Below are positions 25,439 to 33,422 of a stretch of DNA of 37,598 nt, piece by piece. This DNA comes from Hondaea fermentalgiana. Its lineage: Eukaryota > Sar > Bigyra > Thraustochytrida > Thraustochytriidae. Location of the stretch: NCBI GenBank assembly GCA_014084085.1, contig NPFB01000099.1, forward strand, positions 37,488-75,085, given 5' to 3'. Positions within the stretch are counted from its first letter, which is position 1. The number at the start of each line of letters is the position of its first letter. The translations under genes were made by a program, and so were the position numbers. The notes beneath the pieces were generated by a model that saw only the letters and a list, made by a program, of their open reading frames with translations, was not told the DNA's origin and searched no databases.

Positions 25439-26353
25439 TTACAGACCCTTGTTGAAAAAAACTCTTTCCGCTCGCGTGTGAAGCGTAGGTTCGAGGAGCG
25501 ACGTGGACACGGTCATTTGCTGGTGAAAGAGCCCAAAGGTCACCGGGACGGCAAGCTGAATCATGAGGCCGACGGTACAAAGCATTACAGGAACGCGCAA
25601 AAAAGGTGCATGACGAGCAATTGGGCCTTCCAGGGCATCCATGATGAGTGGCGAGCCAACAAGAATAGGAAAGGCTGCAGCGACGCGAGCAACGATACAG
25701 GATCCTGTGGCCATCAGACCTGCGCGACGGCTGGTGCCCACATGGTCCCCGGAAGCTGCGTCAAAGACGTCGATGCCACGCAAGAACTCTGACTTGCGCA
25801 TGATGGAAAGATTAAAGGTGTCCGCTGCGGCCACAGCGCAAAAGGGCGCAAATTTGCGCAGCTGTGGAAATCTTCCGCTTGTAAGAAAAAGGGCTACGCC
25901 GACCGAAGAGGCCGTGGCTGCGAGGTACGCCATGACGCGTTGCGAAAAGGATTCCTCGTTCGTCGTATTGCGGTTTGCGTGGTAGTGGAGAGCATTGTAC
26001 GATTGGTTAAGCCATTGCGCGAAGATAGTTTGCATGGGCGTCCAGGCGCTGAGCATGACGGCGTCGAGAATCATATTCATGGGCACGACTGTGCTGAGCC
26101 GTAGAGGCGCAAAGATCGCCTCGTGGGTCTGTGGGTGAATGACGGCATCGCGCATGCGCTCGAGCTCGGCGTGCCGCAAGCGTTCGCTCTCTTTGAGCTC
26201 GCGCGTCTCTGCAAGATCGTCAAGGACTTGAAGCTCGTGCATGGCACACGTTGCCTCATTGGCGGTCACAAAGGCAAGCCTCACGTCGAGCATGAAGAAA
26301 ATCCTTGCCACGCGCTGCCAGTCTGTGCCGCGGCTCGTCCGGGCTCGTCTCAT
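25439..26353 (-). CDS. Sideroflexin, mitochondrial serine/amino-acid transporter family, 304 aa
   Basis: Sideroflexins are inner-mitochondrial-membrane carriers; SFXN1 imports serine for one-carbon metabolism. The family motifs appear in order: HPQTHEAI (73-80, usual HPDTGE), STVVPMNMILDA (87-98), FAQWLNQSYNALHYHANRN (111-129, nearly invariant NQSxNA..NRN), PFCAVAAADTFNLSIMRKSE, GIDVFD, then ARHAPFLRVPVML, the AVPVTFGLFHQQ helix and a terminal EPTLHTRAERVFFNKGL. Helices in the second half are clear. The length is slightly below the usual 320-330. The N-terminal DWQRVARIFFMLDVR matches the family's start, so little is missing. The ATG at 26353 is the first in frame after an upstream TGA; a short upstream exon is possible. 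Which substrate it carries cannot be read from the sequence. Confidence 0.92.
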   Translation of the reverse strand: MRRARTSRGTDWQRVARIFFMLDVRLAFVTANEATCAMHELQVLDDLAETRELKESERLRHAELERMRDAVIHPQTHEAIFAPLRLSTVVPMNMILDAVMLSAWTPMQTIFAQWLNQSYNALHYHANRNTTNEESFSQRVMAYLAATASSVGVALFLTSGRFPQLRKFAPFCAVAAADTFNLSIMRKSEFLRGIDVFDAASGDHVGTSRRAGLMATGSCIVARVAAAFPILVGSPLIMDALEGPIARHAPFLRVPVMLCTVGLMIQLAVPVTFGLFHQQMTVSTSLLEPTLHTRAERVFFNKGL

Positions 26354-26816
26354 CAGTGGGGCTGGACTGTTTCTTGAGGCGGGGCCATTAAACTCTCACG
26401 TACAGGTATCATGTTCCCGCCGTCGCGGCTGCGATCCTGCGCGCTCCGCCGGGGGCACCGGCGCGGGGGACCCCTCCATGGCTGCGTGCGTTTGTGCGTT
26501 TGTGCGTTTGATTTGGGGCTGACCTGAGCTGTGCGTGAGACAGGTGTTGCTCGCAACGTCACCTCATCAAGCTTGACCTGAAGAGAGGTGGTCGGTCGAA
26601 ATCAGCTCCCGGCCAGCTCAGCTCTTGCCAGAGTCCGTCTTGCACGACGTTGCGCGGAGCTTGTCGTGGCGATCGACCGAGGCTTCGAGTTGTTTGCTCG
26701 AGCAGCCAGCCAGCGCGGGTCCCAGGAACTCTCGAGCAGCCGGGCCCTGGTCGTGATGTTTGTGCGCCGTTTCATTCGCTGGTCACATGTCGTTCTCAGG
26801 CCAAAGCATGAAGCAA

Positions 26817-26852
<36 letters not shown>
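26817..26852. repeat. (AAGC)n tetranucleotide repeat
   Basis: Nine tandem AAGC units in non-coding sequence upstream of the MORN gene. Confidence 0.9.
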
Positions 26853-26924
26853 CCTGTATAACAAGCAAGCCCTGTATACGTAACAAGCAAGCGAGCCAGC
26901 ACCTTGAGGCCAAAGTCGTCGAGC

Positions 26925-26950
26925 AGCGCAGCGCAGCGCAGCGCAGCGCA
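26925..26950. repeat. (GCGCA)n pentanucleotide repeat
   Basis: About five tandem units of the same pentamer that fills the last 53 bases of the window. Confidence 0.85.
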
Positions 26951-26989
26951 GAGCAGAACGGCAGCAGCCGAGCAGACGGAGCTTGCGCG

Positions 26990-27016
26990 CGGCGGCGGCG
27001 GCGGCGGCGGCGGCGG
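26990..27016. repeat. (CGG)n trinucleotide repeat
   Basis: About nine CGG units end four bases before the ATG at 27020. Confidence 0.85.
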
Positions 27017-27019
27017 GGC

Positions 27020-29820
27020 CATGCGGCGCACGCGCGCGGGCGCGGAGGTCTCGGCGCGGCGCGATGGGCTCGGCGGCGCGCATGCGGGCGAGGTGGGGCG
27101 CGAGGGCAGATGGGATGGCGTGGGCGCGGCGCGGCTGGGGCGCNNNNNNNNNNNNNNNNNNNNNNNNNNNNNNNNNNNNNNNNNNNNNNNNNNNNNNNNN
27201 NNNNNNNNNNNNNNNNNNNNNNNNNNNNNNNNNNNNNNNNNNNTGGCTGGGGCGCGAGCGCGCGCTGTACCGCGGGGAGTGGCGGCGCGGGGCGCGCGAG
27301 GGCGTGGGCGCGCTGGAGCAGGAGACCACGGGCGTGCGCTTCGAAGGCGTCTTCAAGGGAGACGCCGCGTGCGGCCCCGGCCGCAAACTGTGGCCCTCGG
27401 GGGCCTCCTTTGTGGGCGACTTTGACGTGCGCGGCGCGCCGAGCGGACGCGGCATGTACCAGAACCTTGCTGGAGACACCACGTGCGGGGAGTTCTCTGA
27501 GGGCAGGTGCAATGGCCTGGGGAAAACCTTTTTTGTCAATGGCGACTGCTACGTCGGCGCCTTCAAAGACGGCAAACCGCACGGGCTCGGGGAGAAAACG
27601 ATCGAGGGCGTGAGCACGAGCGCTGGCCCCAAGCGAGGCGAATGGGTCTCTGGAGCGCTCTCTGCGCTGCGGGACGACCAGGACGCCGAGCTCTGTGGTG
27701 TGATTGAGGCCGCAGAAGCCGCGGCAGAAGGTGCAATGGCTTTTTGCGAAGAGGTTCAGCAGGGGCTCCTCATGCGCGTCCGCGATGTAACGCTTCAAGC
27801 CAACGCGTTGTGTGTCGCTGCAAGGGAAGAGCTCGGCCTCGACGTGGATGACTATCTGTACGAGGCTTGCAAGCGTGCCCCCAAGGCCGGGGCCGCGCAA
27901 ACGCAAACGCAAGTGCAGACCCAGCGTGACTCGATCGAAGATCCCGCCGCCTTATCGCCGGCCGCCACGAGGACGACCCGTGAGAACACGAGCGAGAATG
28001 GGACCGGTAGCAATCGAAGAAAGAATGCCTCGCCTTTGCACGGCAGCCCGACGCGTGTGCCTCGACGCCCTGCGCCGCGGCCACCGCCCGACGATGATGG
28101 CGCTGCGAGCGAAACCATGTCGTTTGCCACGGCAACCTGGCAAGAAAGCATTGCGGATGGTGGCGATGCAGGTGAGATTGATGATGATGGCGATCACGCA
28201 AGCGAAAGGAAGACGAACTCATTGCCATCGCACCAGCACCAGCGCCAGCGCCACCACCGGCATGGCAAGCGAGACCACGAGTGGGACTCCGTCTCGATGA
28301 GCCAGAGATCGTCGCTCTCATCGCAGGGAGGAGGGCAAGAAGGGGAAGATGATGAGGATGATGATGATTACAATGATCATGACGACGACAACGACAATCG
28401 AGGCGACCCTACTAGGAATGGTGGAGGCGCCTACGCTGTCAGCGAAGCTGATCTCGAGAGTCTGCCAGCGGCGCCGGCAGTGCCGCGCGCGCCTTCGAAC
28501 CCAGAGGCGCATGCCGCCATGCAGGCATCGCTATCTCGCCTTCGTAAAAAGGGAGGTTCGTATCTCCCAAGCCCCTTTGCTGCTGCAACGAAACGCAAAA
28601 ATCATCACGGGACTGGATCCTCGGGAAAGGGCAATTTCGAGGATCTTGAGGGTACAGACAGCGACGAGGATGACGAAGATGGCGAATACGAGGAATTTAG
28701 TGTCGGGGGCCCTCGTCGGCCCGGTTCAGCGCCTGCTTTGGCCGGGAGCAAGCTGTTGTCGATTCGGGATTTCATCTCGAGCAAGTTTGCGGGCCAAATG
28801 CGTTTAAAGACAACAGGCGCCAACCAACAAGGTGAAGACGAAAATGAGGCAGCCACAGCAGCAGCAACAGCAGCCTGGACGCAAGCTTTGAAAGACGCTG
28901 GTGTCCAGGACCGCAGTAATGACGGCGAAGACGACGGGGATATGGTGCTGAGCGCACGGCAATATGCCTTGCTGTGGAAGAGCTTGAATCCTGCGCGCGG
29001 GAGCTCAGGCCCAGGTCCAGCCGCCATGTCGATGCGCGAACTTGCTGCCGGATTCGAGGCCGGAGGCTGGGACATGGATGATGCAGACGCGCATGCTGCA
29101 GTGCCGCCTCGATATGACAAAAACAGAGCTCATTCGTATGGGCCAGAGGATAAGGCAAAGGAGAAAGAGGAAGATGAGGAGGAGGATGGTGATGATTTTA
29201 TTGCGAACAACGACAATGCTAGGGACGAGCACAGACAGCTAGTGGGGGGTGACTTGCACCGAGAAACGTCGTCCATGTATGAAAGCTCGCGTCAAGGTCG
29301 TGGGGACCGTGCGTCGATCGGAGGTGCCTCGTCGCTGGACCCGCGAGAGTTGCGTCCTCCAATGCACCCGCCGCCGCCGCCGACAGTGTCCACGTTAGCA
29401 TCTGAGCGTGGCGACACGCAGAGCGATTCTGGGACGACCATGTCGTATCTGGCCCCACCATCGCATCCACCACCAAGTGTGGCAGGTTCCGAGATGACTT
29501 GGGACTCTGACGCCCTGGGTGCAGGCTTACGAAATGGACATGGGCAAGGTCAAGAACACGGACGTGGGCATAGACTTTTCGATGTTGGAGAAGAGCGATT
29601 GCCGAGAACGCCGTCTCCGCGGGCGCGGAACCGCATGGCGCACCGGGCGAAATCCAGCAGTACTTTGCGAGCCAAAGTTCCGCCGCAACGACCCAAGACT
29701 GCGCCGCCGCTCGCGCCGTTGCGGCCTCCATATCCGCCTCGGCGCCCGCCTCTACCACCAGCAGACCCGCACGCGCCACGCCCGCCTGCGCGTCCGCCGC
29801 TACCGCCCGTCGGTCTTTAA
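27020..29820 (+). CDS. MORN-repeat protein with long disordered tail; 5' part interrupted by assembly gap
   Basis: The certain part is 27244-29820 (858 residues to the stop). It opens with about five MORN motifs: YRGEWRRGAREGVG, RFEGVFKGDAACGPG, FVGDFDVRGAPSGRG, CGEFSEGRCNGLG and YVGAFKDGKPHGLGEKT. MORN repeats fold into beta hairpins that bind lipids or act as scaffolds, often in basal bodies or membrane-linked complexes. A helical segment follows (about 27690-27870). The remainder is low complexity with Asp/Glu-rich, Ser-rich and finally Pro-rich stretches (PPRRPPLPPADPHAP). In front of the gap an ATG at 27020, after a CGG repeat, begins an open frame with a further MORN-like REGRWDG segment. 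The start is therefore probable, but the join across the gap is unproven. The exact role is unknown. Confidence 0.75.
27144..27243. other. Assembly gap, 100 N
   Basis: Exactly 100 N, the conventional size for a gap of unknown length. The left flank ends in GGCTGGGGCGC and the right flank begins T-GGCTGGGGCGC, so the two flanks may simply overlap. Confidence 0.98.
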
Positions 29821-30218
29821 TCTTTTAAAGTGAAGCATGTCACGAGGGCAGATGGGGCAATCACTTGAAGTAGATTGTCACCACTCCCTTTTGACCAACC
29901 AGCCACGCACGTCTATGTATCGTGTGAAAGTACTACGTGTATAATTTTACATCAACAAACTGTCATCTTCTGAAAGCAGCATGTGCCTGGTCGTACAAGT
30001 TTGCATCAATAATAACAGAGGAGAGGAGCGCGTTTCAGTGTTGTTTGGTCTGGTCATTTTTCCCTTCTTGACGGAGCAGCGCAATGCTGGTGTCGTCCAG
30101 AGAGAAGAAATCGATCGAGCTTGCAAGGTCAACCCTGTGCAAGAAAGCTTGACAAGGACCTTTTGATATGACGACGCGTTCATGACGGTGACATCGAGAA
30201 CTACTTTGGGCGCAAGCT
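29821..30218. other. Convergent intergenic region
   Basis: These 398 bases lie between the MORN stop (+) and the stop of the small membrane protein gene (-). They are A+T-richer than the flanks, with no gene, RNA or clear poly(A) hexamer. Confidence 0.35.
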
Positions 30219-30425
30219 CTAACCCGGTACTGTGTACACGTAGGCGATAAAGGTAATGAGTAGAAAGGTAAGAAGGGCAACGTTGCCGTAGCGGTCGACC
30301 GTCGTCCAGTGATCGTTTTGCAGGACAATGTACAGGCACCCCGCGTAGACGAGCAGCGCCCCAAAGGACTTGAAGACGCGCGTTGTCTCCGCCACGTCCG
30401 TACCGTTTCTGCTCTTTGTCGACAT
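30219..30425 (-). CDS. Small two-helix membrane protein, 68 aa
   Basis: I do not recognise a family. The protein starts at the ATG at 30425 (MSTKSRNGTDVAETTRVF; AAGATGT context). It has two hydrophobic segments, SFGALLVYAGCLYIVLQ (about 19-35) and NVALLTFLLITFIAYVYTV (about 48-66), joined by a polar loop NDHWTTVDRYG. There is no cleavable signal sequence. Size and shape resemble small ER or mitochondrial membrane subunits. The composition, with two clean helices separated by a charged loop, differs from the Arg/Ser-rich shadow frames around it, which is the main argument that it is real. It is divergent to the YccF gene. An upstream exon cannot be excluded. Confidence 0.5.
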   Translation of the reverse strand: MSTKSRNGTDVAETTRVFKSFGALLVYAGCLYIVLQNDHWTTVDRYGNVALLTFLLITFIAYVYTVPG

Positions 30426-30949
30426 CTTGTCTTGCTTGCCTCCGCTGACCTGCAGCGGCGGCACGGGTCGTGCGCACGCGCGCGCTCGCGCGTACTACCC
30501 GTTGTACAGTCTAGCTTTCTATGTTTTGCTCAAAGAGCGTGTGCACGCCTGAGCTGTTTGTTTGTCTGCTTGCTCCCATGCTTGCAGGCCGTGCCTATGT
30601 ATCGCTCGAAAGAGGGCATTTGTTCGTTATAAACACCGTTCATTTTTGGCGGTTTGTAGACGTTTCAGGACCTACCGTTTCTGCGGTTGACGCGGTTACC
30701 GTTACCCATGGGCGGAAGATTGCCTGCCAGGACAGCAGGCCCGGGGACGGAGACTTTGAAGTTACAGAACTCCATCGATTCGTGGAGCGAAGCGCACGCG
30801 GTGGCAGGCCTTCAACAGCACAACCCCCCGCCTCCGTCCCCGCCCCTGTCCCTGCCCCCGCCGCCGCCGCCGCCGCCGTCGCCGCACCTTCTTCGCGCCG
30901 AGCAGACAGGGCCCCCCTTTTCGTCTCGCACCAGAGTTGGTGAAGCAAG
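30426..30949. promoter_or_regulatory. Divergent promoter region, small membrane protein / YccF
   Basis: These 524 bases are without a convincing gene. The right third is C-rich with CCGCCGCC repeats (about 30825-30885) and forms the YccF leader. The left part is mixed. Promoter elements for both genes are expected, but none is recognisable. Confidence 0.35.
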
Positions 30950-31648
30950 ATGAGTCTGGAGGAGGCTATACCCGTGGCAGCGGCAGCGCCCATGCGCGTT
31001 CAACACGAAACGCGGACGGTCACGTACGAGACGCGAGAGGACCAGCGCACGCCGGTGACCTGGGTCGGTAACTTTTTGTGGATCTGGCTCGCCGGAGGCG
31101 CCGTGGTGGCAGCCATTTACGCAGTTCTCGGGCTCTTGCTCATGGCCACCATTGTGCTGTCCCCATTCGGATGGCAGCTGCTCAAGATTTCAAAGGTGGC
31201 CCTCTTTCCCTTTGGCATGTCCGTGGAAGCGGAATGGAATGAGTACAGGTGCGCGGGCTTGGGCAACGTGGTGGGCAACATTCTCTTTTTGCCAATTGGA
31301 CTGATTATGCTGGCCTTTCACATTCTTGCGGGCATTCTCTGCGCCTGCACATGTTACGGCATTGTTTTCTCGTACCAGCACTTTAAGCTTGCGCAGCTAG
31401 CCTTGTGTCCATTTGGTTCGCATGGTGTCTTTGAGCGGGTGTCGCGCCACGAGGAGACGACGCATCTTCGTACTGACATGTACGACAATGACAACATGTA
31501 TGGGGACCGTCAGTATGATCACTATGGCAACGATCATGGCGCGAAGAAGAAAGCTCCGGGTGCGGCGGCATATGCAACGGCTGTGCGCAGCGGAGATGCC
31601 AATGGCTACTCTGGGCAGTACGCCAAGTCGACTAACGCCTACCCATAG
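30950..31648 (+). CDS. YccF-domain membrane protein, 232 aa
   Basis: The protein has the two-part YccF (DUF307) inner-membrane domain known mainly from bacteria. The first unit covers about residues 38-92 (VGNFLWIWLAGG then SPFGWQLLKISKVALFPFG). The second covers about 103-157 (GLGNVVGNILFLPIGLIML then GIVFSYQHFKLAQLALCPFG). The paired xxK-A-L-xPFG ends are the family hallmark, giving four hydrophobic segments. A polar N-terminus of about 36 residues and a Tyr/Asp/Gly-rich tail of about 70 residues (MYGDRQYDHYGNDHG) are additions over the bacterial form, which is about 130-150 residues. The ATG at 30950 is the first in frame. The molecular function is not established to my knowledge. It may come from an old bacterial transfer, but codon use looks like that of its neighbours. 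Confidence 0.85.
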   Translation: MSLEEAIPVAAAAPMRVQHETRTVTYETREDQRTPVTWVGNFLWIWLAGGAVVAAIYAVLGLLLMATIVLSPFGWQLLKISKVALFPFGMSVEAEWNEYRCAGLGNVVGNILFLPIGLIMLAFHILAGILCACTCYGIVFSYQHFKLAQLALCPFGSHGVFERVSRHEETTHLRTDMYDNDNMYGDRQYDHYGNDHGAKKKAPGAAAYATAVRSGDANGYSGQYAKSTNAYP

Positions 31649-31694
31649 GATTTTGCAAACATTGATTGGTTTTAAAATTGAGCTTGGGTCCAAG

Positions 31695-31724
31695 CCTGAA
31701 CCTGAGCCTGAGCCTGAGCCTGAG
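31695..31724. repeat. (CCTGAG)n hexanucleotide repeat between convergent stops
   Basis: Five units (the first is CCTGAA) in the 79-base gap between the YccF stop and the UbiA stop. Confidence 0.85.
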
Positions 31725-31727
31725 TCG

Positions 31728-32639
31728 TTATGTAAATGGCGCGCTTTCACCCGCAGGTGTGAAGAGCACATGAAGAAGAAGTACGGCCGCCGCTGGAGTC
31801 ATGAGCGCACCTGTGAGCGCTGCCTCATGAAGCGAAGGGGCTCGATTCGGATACACGAAGAATTCGAGAAGAGCGGTAGCCATACTGAGTGCCGAAAAAG
31901 CCTCAACGTAGGTATTTTGCACGCCGTAGATTGCAACGAAGAGCTCACAAAGCTGCAAGAGGACAAGGAGTCCCCGGGCGCCTCGAATACCTAGCGCCAC
32001 GGCTGTCGTTTGTCGTTGCGCACGGGCGTCTGGGCCAAGGTCGATGATCTGGCCCCAAAGTTGTGAGCGTAGGACCATGAAAATGTGGAACAAAAGGGTG
32101 GACAATGATGGAAACTCCAGGCCATTGACGATGGCGGCAAATGGGATGAGCAAGATGTAGCCGAGAGGACCAACAAAATCGAGCGGAGGAGGGCCTTCTC
32201 GCCAGCGCGGGTAGTTGTTGTACGTGTAGTTGGTGGCGCAGGCGGCAGCCCACCAGATGCCGATAAGCACCGGTCCACAGACTACTGCAAAGAAGAGAAG
32301 AATTCCAAGGTTCAGGCCGAGCGCCGCGAGAAAGACTTGGCGCACCTGCTCTTCGTTTGCATACACTGCGCCCAAGAGGTACGGGCCTTTGCGCGGATTT
32401 GTTCGATCGAGGGCGCCATCGCCGAGATCATTCCAGGCGTACAGCAGAGCGTTGACGGGAAAGCTCGCATAGATGAGGCCCATATAGAAGAAGGGGTCGC
32501 CTGCACTTGCGAGTCGCATGGCCTGCCCTTGCATTCCAACTGTGTAGCACCAAAGCGTAATAATCCAAAATCCTGGTCTGGAAGCCTCGAAAAGCGTGCG
32601 GGCCCCGAAAGTTGTCTTTGGTGAAGACGACGTGTTCAT
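31728..32639 (-). CDS. UbiA superfamily prenyltransferase, 303 aa
   Basis: This is an integral-membrane aromatic or lipid prenyltransferase. Both Asp-rich Mg/diphosphate motifs are present: the first is NDLGDGALDRTNPRKG (N70, D71, D74, D78), the second QIIDLGPDARAQRQTTAVALG (D200, D204). About eight or nine hydrophobic helices surround them, e.g. GILLFFAVVCGPVLIGIWWAA and a C-terminal AALTGALMTPAAAVLLLHVLF. The length matches the family (about 290-320). Members make ubiquinone, menaquinone, heme O, tocopherol, chlorophyll or archaeal-type lipids. The second motif is DxxxD, which excludes none of these. I cannot assign the substrate; it is not an obvious COQ2 or COX10. The ATG at 32639 is preceded by a divergent intergenic region to NOC4. 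Confidence 0.9.
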   Translation of the reverse strand: MNTSSSPKTTFGARTLFEASRPGFWIITLWCYTVGMQGQAMRLASAGDPFFYMGLIYASFPVNALLYAWNDLGDGALDRTNPRKGPYLLGAVYANEEQVRQVFLAALGLNLGILLFFAVVCGPVLIGIWWAAACATNYTYNNYPRWREGPPPLDFVGPLGYILLIPFAAIVNGLEFPSLSTLLFHIFMVLRSQLWGQIIDLGPDARAQRQTTAVALGIRGARGLLVLLQLCELFVAIYGVQNTYVEAFSALSMATALLEFFVYPNRAPSLHEAALTGALMTPAAAVLLLHVLFTPAGESAPFT

Positions 32640-33010
32640 CTTCTCCTTTTTTTAGTTTCCCCAACGAAATGATTTGGGAATTAGAGTCGCCCGCAAAGCC
32701 CTGATATGAGTCGACAAAGTCGATGAGACTTGTTGGATGTCGGCCTGCAAGTCTCTGTTATTCTTCGAAAATGCTGACGAGACTTGTTGTCGCACAAGAA
32801 AGGAAGGGAGGGAGGAAGGAGGGAAGGAAGGAAAGCTTTCCAAGTCGCGAGCTGATTTGCCGCAGCTCCAGGGACGGAGGTGTTGTCACTCACCACTTGA
32901 GCAAAGTTGACGCGGGTGTTGAACGAGCGAGAAAGGCTTAGAAAAGGGAGGCGTAGACAGACACGCAGGCAGGCAAGCGTCTCGCCCGCCGCCTACACGT
33001 ACATGCTAAA

Positions 33011-33048
33011 GGTGAGATGAGGTGAGGTGAGGTGAGGTGAGGTGAGGT
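33011..33048. repeat. (GGTGA)n pentanucleotide repeat
   Basis: About seven units, the second imperfect (GATGA). Non-coding. Confidence 0.85.
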
Positions 33049-33075
33049 AGGCCTAGTAGCCCGAAATCGTTGTCT

Positions 33076-33100
33076 GCTTTGCTTTGCTTTGCTTTGCTTT
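33076..33100. repeat. (GCTTT)n pentanucleotide repeat
   Basis: Five units followed by an ACTTT variant, in the NOC4 leader or promoter. Confidence 0.85.
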
Positions 33101-33400
33101 ACTTTGCATTCTTTTGTTCCTTGCAATCGATTGCAATTTTTATTATTTTTCACCGCGATTTTTCATTTTTATTTTTGTTTTGTTTTTGCAAAAGTTATCG
33201 TGCACGAAAACCAAAAGGAAAGAGGTGGCGGGCGTGGCCACCAACCAGCGCCGTGGGGACTCGCTCACAGAACTCAGCAAAGCAAGCGCGACAGCGAGTC
33301 GCGCGCGGGCAGGGGAAGGGCAGCAGCGCAGAGACGGCGTGAACGTCGAAGTCACTGGCGCACGGAGAGGAACGGAAGAGACGCAAGCCAGGCGAAATAA

Positions 33401-33422
33401 GGCAAGGCAAGGCAAGGCAAGC
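33401..33422. repeat. (GGCAA)n pentanucleotide repeat ending at the NOC4 start
   Basis: Four units run directly into the ATG at 33423, so the immediate translation leader of NOC4 is repetitive. Confidence 0.85.

Larger units (their letters stand above)
26354..27019. promoter_or_regulatory. Divergent region sideroflexin / MORN, rich in short tandem repeats
   Basis: These 666 bases carry in order an (AAGC)n run, a duplicated CAAGCCCTGTATA segment (about 26849-26877), a (GCGCA)n run and a (CGG)n run that ends at the first ATG of the MORN gene. No coding frame is convincing here. The repeats probably explain the nearby assembly gap. Confidence 0.45.
32640..33422. promoter_or_regulatory. Divergent region UbiA / NOC4 with pentanucleotide repeats
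   Basis: These 783 bases hold three pentamer runs toward the NOC4 start, a GGAAGGAGGG purine tract (about 32800-32830) and a T-rich stretch (33125-33190). The NOC4 frame is open from 33084 upstream, but its translation there is repeat- and T-rich and has no ATG, so it is leader sequence. No other gene is seen. Confidence 0.45.

Noticed and set aside
26817..27016. Possible CRISPR-like or satellite array
   Set aside because: Units are 3-5 bases in pure tandem without spacers; these are simple microsatellites.
26588..27613. Frames that run through the N gap on both strands
   Set aside because: The 100-N spacer carries no frame information; only the MORN frame on the right side is supported.
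33084..33422. Extension of NOC4 by 113 residues upstream
   Set aside because: Begins at TTG in a GCTTT repeat and translates T-rich leader; the first in-frame ATG is at 33423.
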